A DNA stretch of 64,000 nt from SZUA-309 sp965233675. GTDB taxonomy: Bacteria; Pseudomonadota; Gammaproteobacteria; Pseudomonadales; Azotimanducaceae. This document shows, in pieces, positions 16,216-25,149 of this stretch. Numbering within the stretch: position 1 is the stretch's first letter; each line of letters opens with the position of its first letter. The position numbers and the translations under genes were made by a program. The stretch lies in NCBI GenBank assembly GCA_965233675.1, contig OZ247498.1, forward strand, positions 3,782,001 to 3,846,000, written 5' to 3'. Below the pieces are notes generated by a model, which was not told where the DNA came from, ran no database searches, and saw only the letters and a list, made by a program, of their open reading frames with translations.

Positions 16216-19006
16216 CAAATACGCTTTTCCAGATAGCACTCACATCATCCCGGTAGCGCGCCAGCGTCTGCGCCGCCCGCTCAGTATCCGGAATGTCCAG
16301 CACGCTTCGATGCCACTCGGCGCGCAGTGACAGGTAGGCTTCCTTCAACCGGTTGGCGGCGTGGCCGGGCAGCAACTCGGCCGCCTCGACCGCATCCAGG
16401 ATGCGGACGTTGTCCGTGAATTCCGTGAGCGCGGGATGATCGTGAGCATGAGCCAGAACGAGATATTGCACCACAAATTCAATATCGACGATACCGCCGC
16501 TGCCCCGCTTCAAATCATAAGCCTCCTGGTCCTGGCCAAGCTGCGCGCGCATCCGCTGGCGCATGTTCCGCACCGCCTCGGCAAGCTCCGTCTTATCACG
16601 CTCCTGGCCCAGGAAGTCGCGACGGGCGGCCTCGAATCGTGCTGCCAGGTCCCGGTCTCCGGCCACCGGCCGGGCCCGGACCAGAGCCTGATGTTCCCAG
16701 GTCCAGGCCTGCTTCTGCTGATATTCGCTGAACGCCGCGAGAGAGGAAACCATGGTGCCCGAGTTGCCGGAGGGCCGGAGGCGTGTGTCGATTTCGTACA
16801 GCGTGCCGTTGTAGGTGGGCGCGGTCAGCACATGCAGCAGGCGCCGCACGAGCCGATGCAGGAACTGACTGGCGCTGGACGGCAGGTCGTGGATGAAGAC
16901 GATATCCAGATCCGAACCGGGGCCGAGCTCAATGCCGCCGAGCTTGCCGTAACCCACGATCAGGAAGGGGCGCGAATCCGCATACTCCGGAAACCGCGCC
17001 AGATTCTCCCGCCAGGCCAGGTCCAGGGCAGCTTCCAGCATGGCTTCCGCCAGCCAGGTGAGCGCGTCCGAGACCTTCATCAGGGGCAGGGTGCCGCGCA
17101 ATTCCGCCAGCGCCACATTAAAGACGTGGTGACTTTTGAACTCCCGCAGAACTTCGAGCGCCCGCTCGAAGTCATCGGCTGCCGGTGCGAGCTCCGTGGC
17201 CAGGGCCTCTCCCAGCGCCTGGCGGTCGGGCACCATGGTCAGCAGGCGCTCGTCCAGCAGGGCGTCGAAAAAAGCCGGGTGCTCCGCCAGGGTTTGTGCC
17301 AGCCACAGACTGGTGCTCACCAGCTCGACAAAGTGCACGCGTGCGTGCGGATTCTCCGAAAGCAGGGCGAGATAGGCCGATCGTCTGAGCACCGTACGCA
17401 GGATGGGCGCCACCCGGGACAGCGCCAGATCAGGATCCTGCCGGTCCAGCACGTCTTCGATCAAGGTCGGCATGAGCGCATCGAGCCGGCTCTTGGCCTC
17501 GGCGGATACCGCACCCCTGTCACGGGCAGTGATCAGGCCGCCGAGCAGCTCGAGCGCGGCTTCTGGTTTCCTGAAGCCGGCGTCGAACAGCCCTTCAAGG
17601 TCGTCCGGCTGCGCCCAGAGCCTGACCCCGACAGAGGCCGTGGCGGTCTGAACGCCGAGCAGGTCATCGAATACCGCGGCGATGGCGACCCGATGCTCGT
17701 CAAGCTGTGTTTGAAAGCTTGTGAAATCCGCAAATCCCATGCAGGCGGCCAGTCTCGACCGGGACAGATCCGCCTCCGGCAATCGCTGAGTCTGCCGGTC
17801 CGCCTCCGCCTGAATACTGTGTTCGGTATCTCTCAGGAACCGGTAGCCCGCTTCGAGCCTGTCGGCCTGGTCCTGCTCGATGTGATTCAGGCCGGGCAGG
17901 TGCCGGAGCACGTCGAGCAGCCCGGTCGAACGCAGAATGGTTTCCCGTCCACCCCAGATCATCTGCTGCATCTGCACGCTGAATTCCACATCCCGGATCC
18001 CGCCGGGCCCCAGCTTCACATCCTCCGGATGCTGCCGTTCCGCCACCAGTCGGGCTTTCATCTCGCGCAGCGCGTCGATGGCGCCGAAATCCAGATAGCG
18101 GCGGAAGACGAAACTGGACAGATCTGCGAGCAGGGCCTGTCCTGCCGCGATATCCCCGGCACAGGGCCTCGCCTTCATGAGTGCGTAACGCTCCCAGTCC
18201 CGACCCTGACTCGCGTAATACTCCTCCACCGCATCGAAGTCGAGCGCCAGCGGGCCGCTGCCGCCAAAGGGCCGCAAGCGCATGTCCACCCGGAATACGA
18301 AACCCTCCTCCGTCACCGGATCCAGCGCCTGAATCAGTTGCTGACCGAGTCGCACGAAGAACTGCTGATTGAGCTCGCCGCCACGCGTTCTGCCCGTGCT
18401 TTCCACCAACTCACTGGTTCTGCCCCGCTCCGGAAAACAGAACATGAGATCCACGTCCGAGGAAAGGTTGAGCTCACAGGCGCCCAGTTTGCCCATGGCG
18501 ATCACCACCATCTGCTGCGGCTCGCCGGTCGCTTCGCCCATGGGTATGCCGCGCTGTGCCGCCAGCCACTGGTGCAGCCGGCCGAGCGCTTCGTCGATGA
18601 GCACGTCTGCCATCAGAGAGCAGGCGCCGGTGGTTTCTTCCAGGCTGGCCGTGCCCAGGCAGTGGCGCCAGACGGTCCAGAGCTGAAAGCGCTGCCGGAG
18701 AATCCTCAAGCCCTTCTGCAGGCCGGTCATGTCCGTGCAGTCGCTCAGACACTCAGCCGCTGCACGTTCCAGTTCGGCCCGATCAAAGGGGGCGTCCAGG
18801 CGGTTCCGGCGGAGCGCCTCGAGCAGCCAGGGCGCCTGACGTCGGGCCGTGGCTTCTGCAAACTCCGACAGGGCGAATACCCGGACGAGGGCCGCTCTTG
18901 ATCCGGCACTGAGCGCCGTGTCCGTGGTGGGATCGAGGTGGTCGTCCAGAAATGTGGCGCAGGCCTGCTCACCGCGGGCGGCGAGCGGTTCAGGCAGCTC
19001 GTTCAA
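16205..19006 (-). CDS. glnE: bifunctional glutamine synthetase adenylyltransferase/adenylyl-removing enzyme GlnE
   Basis: Adenylylates and deadenylylates glutamine synthetase in response to PII, setting nitrogen assimilation. There are two nucleotidyltransferase domains: NLSSDVDLMFC (about 180-190) in the N-terminal removase half and GPGSDLDIVFIHD in the C-terminal transferase half, each with the GSxxDxD-type motif. No ATG or GTG fits the family's N-terminus; the TTG at 19006 overlaps the stop of the upstream ATPase gene (TTGA) and gives 933 residues, against 946 in E. coli. The frame is open further upstream, but those residues lie antisense-like inside the ATPase gene. GlnE is followed directly by ilvE. 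Confidence 0.94.
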   Translation of the reverse strand: MNELPEPLAARGEQACATFLDDHLDPTTDTALSAGSRAALVRVFALSEFAEATARRQAPWLLEALRRNRLDAPFDRAELERAAAECLSDCTDMTGLQKGLRILRQRFQLWTVWRHCLGTASLEETTGACSLMADVLIDEALGRLHQWLAAQRGIPMGEATGEPQQMVVIAMGKLGACELNLSSDVDLMFCFPERGRTSELVESTGRTRGGELNQQFFVRLGQQLIQALDPVTEEGFVFRVDMRLRPFGGSGPLALDFDAVEEYYASQGRDWERYALMKARPCAGDIAAGQALLADLSSFVFRRYLDFGAIDALREMKARLVAERQHPEDVKLGPGGIRDVEFSVQMQQMIWGGRETILRSTGLLDVLRHLPGLNHIEQDQADRLEAGYRFLRDTEHSIQAEADRQTQRLPEADLSRSRLAACMGFADFTSFQTQLDEHRVAIAAVFDDLLGVQTATASVGVRLWAQPDDLEGLFDAGFRKPEAALELLGGLITARDRGAVSAEAKSRLDALMPTLIEDVLDRQDPDLALSRVAPILRTVLRRSAYLALLSENPHARVHFVELVSTSLWLAQTLAEHPAFFDALLDERLLTMVPDRQALGEALATELAPAADDFERALEVLREFKSHHVFNVALAELRGTLPLMKVSDALTWLAEAMLEAALDLAWRENLARFPEYADSRPFLIVGYGKLGGIELGPGSDLDIVFIHDLPSSASQFLHRLVRRLLHVLTAPTYNGTLYEIDTRLRPSGNSGTMVSSLAAFSEYQQKQAWTWEHQALVRARPVAGDRDLAARFEAARRDFLGQERDKTELAEAVRNMRQRMRAQLGQDQEAYDLKRGSGGIVDIEFVVQYLVLAHAHDHPALTEFTDNVRILDAVEAAELLPGHAANRLKEAYLSLRAEWHRSVLDIPDTERAAQTLARYRDDVSAIWKSVFDDG

Positions 19007-21075
19007 GCCTCGGACGCGGGCGAAACACGGAGCACTTCCGCGACGGTGGTCAGCCCTGCGCCTACCTTCTGAGCGCCGGAGAGCCGCAGCGTGCGCATCC
19101 CTTCCTTCAACGCCTGACGGCGCAGACCCTCCACGTCGCAATCTTCGCGAATCAGCTCGCCCACTTTTTCCGTCATGGGCAGCAGTTCGTAGATGCCCAT
19201 CCGGCCCAGATAGCCGGTATCGCGACATTCCAGGCAACCCTGCGGCGCAAACGTCTTCGCCGGCGGTTTGGCCCGGAACGGTTTGATCATCAGATCCCAG
19301 GCTTCGGACTCGGTGGGCTCCGCCACCTTGCAGTGCGGGCACAGCGTGCGCACCAGACGTTGTGCCATCACGCCAAGCACCGTCGCTTTGATCATATAGG
19401 GCGCCACGCCCAGATCCAGCAATCGGGTGACCGCCGTGGGCGCATCGTTGGTATGCAGGGTGGAAATCACCAGGTGTCCGGTCAGGGCCGCCTGAATGGC
19501 CATCTCGGCCGTTTCCAGATCCCGGATCTCCCCGATCATGATGATGTCCGGGTCCTGCCTCAGCAGCGCGCGCACACCGGCCGCAAAGGTGACATCGATG
19601 TTCGTCTGCACCTGCATCTGGTTGAAGGCCGGCTCCACCATTTCAATGGGATCTTCGATGGTGCAGACGTTCACCTCGTCCGTGGCCAGCTGCTTCAGGG
19701 TGGAATAGAGCGTCGTGGTCTTGCCGGAGCCGGTCGGGCCGGTGACCAGCACGATCCCATTCGGCTGGCTGATCATGCCCTGCCAGCGATCATAGTCGGA
19801 GCCACCCAGGCCAAGTTCCTTGAAACTCCGGAGCAGCACGTCCGGGTCGAAGATCCGCATGACCATCTTCTCGCCGAAGGCCGTCGGCAGGGTGGAGAGC
19901 CGCAGCTCGACCTCATCACCATCCGGCTGTTTGGTCTTCACCCGGCCATCCTGAGGACGCCGCTTCTCCGCCACGTCCATCCGCCCGAGAATCTTCAACC
20001 GGCTGGTCACCGCCTGGTTCACCGCCGTCGGCAGCTCATAGACATGGTGCAACACCCCGTCGATGCGGAAACGGATCAGGCCCTTCTCACGACGGGGCTC
20101 GATGTGGATATCGCTGGCACGCTGATCGAAAGCGTAGTTCAGCAGCCAGTCGACGATGTTGACCACGTGGGCATCGTTGGCATCCGGATTCTTCAGCTCG
20201 CCGAGTTCGAGCATCTGCTCGAAGTTCGCCACGCCGGAGATCTCGAAGCCCGCTTCCTCGGCCCGGGAAACGGACCGGGCCATGGTGTAGAACTCGAGCT
20301 GGAACTTGGTGATGTCCCGCGGGCTTGTTACAACCCGTCGGATCCTGCGCCCGCGCAGGGTCTGGGTGAGCATGCTCTCCCATTGAAACATGTACGGCTG
20401 GGCGCTGGCGATTACGACCTCATCGTCTGCCACTTCGATGGCGAGAATGTTGTGCCGCTGGGCGAAGGCGTATGACATTACCTCGGTGACCGCGTTGACG
20501 TTCACCTGCAGCGGGTCGATCCGCTCGTAAGGCTGGCCGGATTTCTCCGCAAGCCACAACGTCATGGTTTCCAGGTCCAGCTCCCGGCCCGGCTGCCTGC
20601 GATTCTCGAAGCCGCGATCGGCGACGATCTCCAGCGGATGCAGGGAAAGTTCTTTCTTGGTGCGTGGCGCGATCAGAATGTCTTCCGCCTGGCGCTGGCT
20701 GATGAATCCTTCCTTGACCAGCTCATCGAGCATGGTGGGCAGATCGAGGAGCGTTTCGGTGAGGAAATCGAGACGATCCGCCAGTGGCGTCTCTGCCGGA
20801 TCCGACGTCTGACCCGGTTCCGGGTCTGCTTCCGGATCCGCCGTGTGCAGCGCCGCGTCCGGCAGGGAAGGTTCAGGCGCAGGGGGCTCGGCCGGGGGTG
20901 CCGATCCCTGATCGCTTTCCACTGCCGTCGAGGTGACGGGTTCGCTGTCCGTCGAGACAGTGTCCGCAGCGCCGGACGGCGCGCTACCCACCACGCCGGA
21001 GGTAGCGGCGTCCACCGCACCGTCAGTGGCGCCAGCGTCCGCGGAGTGCTCGCCTGAAGTCAGGGGAGTGGCCAC
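19003..21075 (-). CDS. GspE/PilB-family secretion or pilus ATPase with long acidic N-terminus
   Basis: A 690-residue hexameric traffic ATPase. After about 90 residues of low-complexity Ala/Asp/Pro/Ser/Glu sequence comes an MshEN/GspE N-terminal domain. The ATPase core has SDIHIEP, Walker A GPTGSGKTT (446-454), an Asp box, Walker B DPDIIMIGE (508-516), a His box STLHTND and a four-cysteine zinc site (C589, C592, C614, C617). The GTG at 21075 is chosen because AAGGA lies five bases upstream; an ATG 24 codons earlier also fits the frame. No pilin, platform protein or secretin is nearby, so the partner system is unknown. It is first in the operon with glnE. Confidence 0.85.
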   Translation of the reverse strand: MATPLTSGEHSADAGATDGAVDAATSGVVGSAPSGAADTVSTDSEPVTSTAVESDQGSAPPAEPPAPEPSLPDAALHTADPEADPEPGQTSDPAETPLADRLDFLTETLLDLPTMLDELVKEGFISQRQAEDILIAPRTKKELSLHPLEIVADRGFENRRQPGRELDLETMTLWLAEKSGQPYERIDPLQVNVNAVTEVMSYAFAQRHNILAIEVADDEVVIASAQPYMFQWESMLTQTLRGRRIRRVVTSPRDITKFQLEFYTMARSVSRAEEAGFEISGVANFEQMLELGELKNPDANDAHVVNIVDWLLNYAFDQRASDIHIEPRREKGLIRFRIDGVLHHVYELPTAVNQAVTSRLKILGRMDVAEKRRPQDGRVKTKQPDGDEVELRLSTLPTAFGEKMVMRIFDPDVLLRSFKELGLGGSDYDRWQGMISQPNGIVLVTGPTGSGKTTTLYSTLKQLATDEVNVCTIEDPIEMVEPAFNQMQVQTNIDVTFAAGVRALLRQDPDIIMIGEIRDLETAEMAIQAALTGHLVISTLHTNDAPTAVTRLLDLGVAPYMIKATVLGVMAQRLVRTLCPHCKVAEPTESEAWDLMIKPFRAKPPAKTFAPQGCLECRDTGYLGRMGIYELLPMTEKVGELIREDCDVEGLRRQALKEGMRTLRLSGAQKVGAGLTTVAEVLRVSPASEA

Positions 21076-21099
21076 GTAAGTCCTTGAATAGCCGCATTT

Positions 21100-21118
21100 A
21101 ACTGCTGATCGAGCAGTT
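21100..21118. other. perfect 7-bp inverted repeat in the gspE-like leader
   Basis: AACTGCT and AGCAGTT are separated by a five-base loop (GATCG), 25 to 43 bases upstream of the GTG start of the GspE-like ATPase. It could form a small hairpin in the leader RNA or be a binding site. On the plus strand it ends in four T, too short for a convincing terminator. The whole divergent region between the ATPase start (21075) and argA (21333) is 257 bases. A TAGAAT hexamer at 21259-21264 is a possible argA -10 box without a clear -35. Confidence 0.3.
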
Positions 21119-21332
21119 TTAGGGATGGCCCGTTCTTTTGCAACCATCCCGATGTATGAGCGATCGTTCAGAGGTTGATCTCCGTCACACTCCGGGGCGA
21201 AAGGCCTGCCACGCCTTCCCTTCGCGTCCAGCCGGACGCCGATCGCCCGGGATGGGTGTAGAATGCCCGGCCCGCCGGGCTTCTGGCCCGGTTACGTGAG
21301 CGGAATCAGCGGCATTTCTGGAGGTTCGAGCA

Positions 21333-22679
21333 GTGGCGGAGAACGACTACGCACAGTGGTTCCGGGACTCCACTCCCTACATCAGCAAGCACCGGAAGCG
21401 GACCTTTGTGGTCCTGCTGGAAGGTGATGCGCTCTCGGCAGACAGCGCAGGCAACCTGACCAATATCGTCCACGATCTGGCCCTCGTGCACGTGCTCGGG
21501 GCCCGGCTGGTGCTGGTGCATGGTGCGCGGCCCCAACTCGACGAGGCGCTGGCCAGTGCCGGACCCGAAGCATTTCACAACGGCCGTCGGATCACCCGGA
21601 AAGAGGACCTGTCCGCCGTGATCCGCGTGTTCGGCGAGCTAAGAGCCCGGCTAGAGGCCCTGTTTTCCACCGGACTCCCCACCAGCCCGCTACGGGATGT
21701 GGACATCAGCGTCATTGGTGGCAATTTCATCACCGCCCGTCCGGTCGGCATTCTCGATGGGGTGGATCACGAACTCACCGGCCGGGTCCGACGTGTGCAT
21801 TCGGAACGACTGACCCGGGTTCTCGACTCCGGGGCCATCGCCCTGCTGTCGCCGCTCGGCTATTCACCCTCTGGACAGGTATTCAATCTGGCCGCGGACG
21901 AGCTCGCCGCGGACGTGGCCCTGGCGCTTCACGCTGACAAGCTCATCGTATTCACGGAAGCGGATGGGCTGACCAGCCCGAACGGTGAACGGATTTCTCA
22001 GATGACGCCGGCAGAACTGCACAGCCACGTGGCCGCCAGTACACCCCAGCTGGCTTCCGTGCTCCGGGCAGCCCGGGGTGGCATCCCGAGCTGTCAGCTG
22101 GTTTCCTGGGCGAAGGACGGCGCGCTGCTGGAGGAGCTCTACACCGCCGCCGGATCCGGTACTCAGATCCAGGAAGACGCCGGCGCGTTCATCCGCCCGG
22201 CCCAGGCCACGGATGTGGCCCATATCGTGGAGGTGATCCGGCCGCTGGAGGAATCCGGCGCTCTGGTCCGGCGCAGTCGCGACCGGCTGGAAGAAGAGAT
22301 CGAGCACTTCCTGGTGGCAGATATCGACCGTTCGGTGGTTGGCTGCTGCGCCGTCTATCCGTTCGGGGCGATGGCCGAACTTGCCTGTGTGGCCGTACAC
22401 GCGTCCTATCGGGAAGGCACGGGGCCGGATCACGGCGGTCCAGACACCGGCATCGGCGAGCGCTCCGCCCGGATCGGCAGCGCGCTGCTCGCCGCCGCTG
22501 AAGCGCGGGCCCGACAGAACGGCGCCGAACAGCTCTTTGCCCTGACGACCCAGACCCGGGACTGGTTTCTGGATCAGGGATTCAGGGAGACCGGGCTCGA
22601 GGCGCTACCGGCGCCCAAACAGGCCATGTATAACTATCAGCGGAACGCCACTGTCATGATCAAGGCGCTCAACCACTGA
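21333..22679 (+). CDS. argA: N-acetylglutamate synthase ArgA
   Basis: Acetylates glutamate with acetyl-CoA, the first step of arginine synthesis. The 448-residue protein has an N-terminal amino-acid-kinase-like domain (VLVHGARPQLDEAL; ISVIGGNFITARPVG; FTEADGL), which in the family binds arginine, and a C-terminal GNAT domain. The C-terminus ALPAPKQAMYNYQRNATVMIK is typical of ArgA. The start is GTG 21333 with GGAGG eight bases upstream. Compared with E. coli, about 17 Gly/Asp/Pro-rich residues (encoded near 22414-22470) are inserted in the acetyl-CoA-binding loop after YRE. Its stop overlaps the first mini-ORF of the relay that leads to ilvD. Confidence 0.95.
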   Translation: MAENDYAQWFRDSTPYISKHRKRTFVVLLEGDALSADSAGNLTNIVHDLALVHVLGARLVLVHGARPQLDEALASAGPEAFHNGRRITRKEDLSAVIRVFGELRARLEALFSTGLPTSPLRDVDISVIGGNFITARPVGILDGVDHELTGRVRRVHSERLTRVLDSGAIALLSPLGYSPSGQVFNLAADELAADVALALHADKLIVFTEADGLTSPNGERISQMTPAELHSHVAASTPQLASVLRAARGGIPSCQLVSWAKDGALLEELYTAAGSGTQIQEDAGAFIRPAQATDVAHIVEVIRPLEESGALVRRSRDRLEEEIEHFLVADIDRSVVGCCAVYPFGAMAELACVAVHASYREGTGPDHGGPDTGIGERSARIGSALLAAAEARARQNGAEQLFALTTQTRDWFLDQGFRETGLEALPAPKQAMYNYQRNATVMIKALNH

Positions 22680-22722
22680 TGTACTTCCGAGATTTGTGAT
22701 GCACTTTCGAGATATGAAATGA
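22679..22722 (+). repeat. 20-bp tandem duplication carrying two mini-ORFs between argA and ilvD
   Basis: Two near-identical 20-base units start at 22679 and 22699 and run into the ilvD ATG at 22719. Each begins with ATG. The first encodes MYFRDL then TGA; the second encodes MHFRDMK then TGA. Every junction is a stop/start overlap: argA TGA with ATG 22679, the first TGA with ATG 22699, and the second TGA with ATG 22719 (ATGA). Because 20 is not a multiple of three, the three starts are in different frames. This looks like a duplicated translational-coupling site. Confidence 0.6.
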
Positions 22723-24401
22723 CCGACGACACCAGCAAGAGACCCTTTTCCTCCCTCGTCGTGGACGGCGTCGCCCAGGCTCCGAGCCGGGCCATGCTCT
22801 ACCCCGTGGGCTTCACCACAGAGGACTTCGCCAAGCCTCAGATCGGTGTGGCGTCCACCTGGTCGATGGTCACGCCGTGCAACATGCACATCAACACACT
22901 GGCCGAGGCAGCCGCCATGGGTGCCGACGAAGCGGGCGGTAAAAGCGTGCTGTTCAACACCATTACCGTCTCTGACGGGATCTCCATGGGTACGCCGGGC
23001 ATGCGCTACTCCCTGGTCTCCCGGGAAGTGATCGCCGACTCCATCGAGACCGTGGTGGGCGCACAGGGGTTCGACGGTTTCGTCGCCATCGGCGGCTGTG
23101 ACAAGAACATGCCGGCCTGCGCCATGGCCATGGCGCGCATGAACCGGCCCAGCGTCTTCGTGTACGGCGGCACCATCCTGCCGGGCGCCGAGCGCAGAGA
23201 CATCGTCTCGGTCTTCGAAGCCGTGGGTGGCCACGCTGCCGGGTCCGTATCGGATATCGAGCTGAAGGAAGTGGAGAGCACGGCCATTCCCGGGCCGGGT
23301 TCCTGCGGCGGCATGTATACGGCCAATACCATGGCCTCCGCCATCGAGGCCCTCGGTCTGTCCCTGCCGAACAGTTCGGCCCAGAACGCCGTCTCCGATG
23401 CCAAGCGCCAGGACAGCTACAACGCGGGCGCCGCCGTCTTCGACCTGATCGAAAAAGGCATCAAACCAAGCGACATCCTGACCATGGAGGCGTTCGAAAA
23501 TGCCATCACCGTGGCCATCGCGCTGGAAGGATCGACCAATGCGGTGCTGCATCTGCTCGCCATTGCGCATGCCGCACGGGTCCCGCTCAGCATCGACGAT
23601 TTCACCCGTATCGGTGAACGGGTACCCGTTCTGGCCGACATGCGACCGGCCGGTCAGTACGCGATGAGTGAACTGATCGAAATCGGCGGCATTCAACCCC
23701 TGATGAAAACCCTGCTTGCCGAAGGCCTGCTGCACGGCGACTGCCTGACCGTGACGGGCAGGACCCTGGCGGACAATCTGGCGGACGTGGCCCCATACCC
23801 GGAAGGTCAGAAAGTCGTGCGCCCCCTGTCCGATCCGATCAAAAAGAACTCTCACCTGGTCATCCTCTACGGCAATCTGGCACCGGAAGGTGCGGTGGCC
23901 AAGATCACGGGCCACGAGGGCCTGACGTTCACCGGGACCGCGCGCTGCTATCACGGCGAAGAAGCTGCCATGAGTGCGATCATGGAAGGCGAAGTGCAGA
24001 AAGGCGATGTGGTGGTGGTTCGATACGAAGGCCCCCGAGGCGGTCCCGGAATGCGGGAAATGCTGTCTCCGACCAGCGCTATCAACGGCCTGGGCCTCTC
24101 CCAGGATGTGGCGCTGATCACCGATGGCCGTTTCTCCGGCGGCTCGCACGGTTTCGTGATCGGACACATCACCCCGGAAGCATTCGATGGCGGGCCCATC
24201 GCCCTGATCGAAGACGGGGATCAGATCACGGTGGATGCAGAGACCCGGGAGATCACGCTGCATGTGGACGAGGCGACCCTGGCCACACGCAAGGCAGCCT
24301 GGACCCGGCCCGCGCCCTATACGGATCGCGGCACACTGGCCAAGTATGCGCGTCTGGTGAGCTCCGCAAGCGTCGGCGCCGTCACGGACGCCGGCGAATG
24401 A
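22719..24401 (+). CDS. ilvD: dihydroxy-acid dehydratase IlvD
   Basis: An Fe-S dehydratase that turns 2,3-dihydroxy-isovalerate and -methylvalerate into the keto acids used by IlvE. The 560-residue length fits the shorter IlvD type, commonly a [2Fe-2S] enzyme. The cluster cysteines are visible: C54 (TPCNMH), C127 (GGCDKNMPACAMA) and C196 (GSCGGMYTANTM). Other family blocks are SDGISMGTPGMRYSL, ALEGSTNAVLH, GRFSGGSHGFVIGHITPEA and YEGPRGGPGMREML. No good ribosome-binding site precedes the ATG; re-initiation from the overlapping mini-ORF is plausible. The stop overlaps the start of the cyclase-family gene (ATGA). Confidence 0.95.
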   Translation: MTDDTSKRPFSSLVVDGVAQAPSRAMLYPVGFTTEDFAKPQIGVASTWSMVTPCNMHINTLAEAAAMGADEAGGKSVLFNTITVSDGISMGTPGMRYSLVSREVIADSIETVVGAQGFDGFVAIGGCDKNMPACAMAMARMNRPSVFVYGGTILPGAERRDIVSVFEAVGGHAAGSVSDIELKEVESTAIPGPGSCGGMYTANTMASAIEALGLSLPNSSAQNAVSDAKRQDSYNAGAAVFDLIEKGIKPSDILTMEAFENAITVAIALEGSTNAVLHLLAIAHAARVPLSIDDFTRIGERVPVLADMRPAGQYAMSELIEIGGIQPLMKTLLAEGLLHGDCLTVTGRTLADNLADVAPYPEGQKVVRPLSDPIKKNSHLVILYGNLAPEGAVAKITGHEGLTFTGTARCYHGEEAAMSAIMEGEVQKGDVVVVRYEGPRGGPGMREMLSPTSAINGLGLSQDVALITDGRFSGGSHGFVIGHITPEAFDGGPIALIEDGDQITVDAETREITLHVDEATLATRKAAWTRPAPYTDRGTLAKYARLVSSASVGAVTDAGE

Positions 24402-25048
24402 GCAAGCTGATCGATGTCAGCCATGCCATCGAGGACGGTACCGTCACCTATCCAGGCCTACCCGCGCCCATTGTCTGCGATTTCCTGAGCCGGGAGGCCT
24501 CGAAAGAACAGTACGCTGAAGGCACGAGCTTTCACATCGGTCGGATCGACATGGTGGCCAATACCGGCACCTATGTGGATGCGCCCTTCCATCGCTTCGC
24601 GGACGGCAAGGACCTGGCCGAACTGCCCCTCAGCGCCATCGCCGACCTGCCTGGCGTTGTGGTCGCGAGCGAGGAGATGGCCATCGGCCCCGAGGCTTTT
24701 GCCGGTCTGGATCTCCGGCGTCGCGCAGTGCTGGTAAAAACGGGCTGGGACAGGCATTGGGGTCGACCCGAATACCTGACCGGTCATCCCTTTCTGACCG
24801 AGGCAGCGGCCAACTTCCTGCTCGACGCCGGCGCGGCCCTGGTCGGCATCGACTCGCTCAATATCGATGACACCCGCGGCGGCAATCGACCGGTGCACAC
24901 GCTCCTGCTCGGCGCCGATGTACCCATTGTCGAGCACCTGTGCAATCTCGATGCGCTGCCGGCGGAGGGTTTCCGCTTCCACGCTGCACCCGTGAAGGTC
25001 CGGGCTTTCGGCACGTTCCCCGTACGTGCCTACGCCGTCTGCCGATGA
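24398..25048 (+). CDS. cyclase-family protein (kynurenine formamidase-like fold) with altered metal motif
   Basis: A 216-residue protein of the Cyclase/KynB family, whose members are usually metal-dependent amidohydrolases. The hallmark HxGTHxDxPxH is changed here to NTGTYVDAPFH at residues 55-65, so two of the usual metal-binding histidines are Asn55 and Tyr59, while D61 and H65 remain. A second conserved block, GIDSLNIDD...RPVHTLLLGADVPIVEHL, is present. I recall other family members with the NTGTY form, so this is likely a subgroup rather than a broken gene. It is coupled to ilvD by an ATGA overlap. The function and substrate are unknown. Confidence 0.8.
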   Translation: MSKLIDVSHAIEDGTVTYPGLPAPIVCDFLSREASKEQYAEGTSFHIGRIDMVANTGTYVDAPFHRFADGKDLAELPLSAIADLPGVVVASEEMAIGPEAFAGLDLRRRAVLVKTGWDRHWGRPEYLTGHPFLTEAAANFLLDAGAALVGIDSLNIDDTRGGNRPVHTLLLGADVPIVEHLCNLDALPAEGFRFHAAPVKVRAFGTFPVRAYAVCR

Positions 25049-25149
25049 CGAAACGTGATCTGGACCGTTGATCCGAGCCCGGATATTGCGCATAGTTCAG
25101 GTTAATTCGCCCGAACCAAAGCCAAGTTACTGAAAACAAACCCGGAAAT

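Noticed and set aside
16361..18901. 846-codon plus-strand frame opposite glnE
   Set aside because: glnE matches its family over the same bases; the antisense product is rich in Arg, Gln and His with no domain pattern.
21100..21118. Intrinsic terminator on the plus strand
   Set aside because: The stem is short and only four T follow, two of which belong to the stem; no rightward gene ends there.
22605..24263. 552-codon minus-strand frame opposite ilvD
   Set aside because: Antisense shadow of ilvD, no recognisable family.
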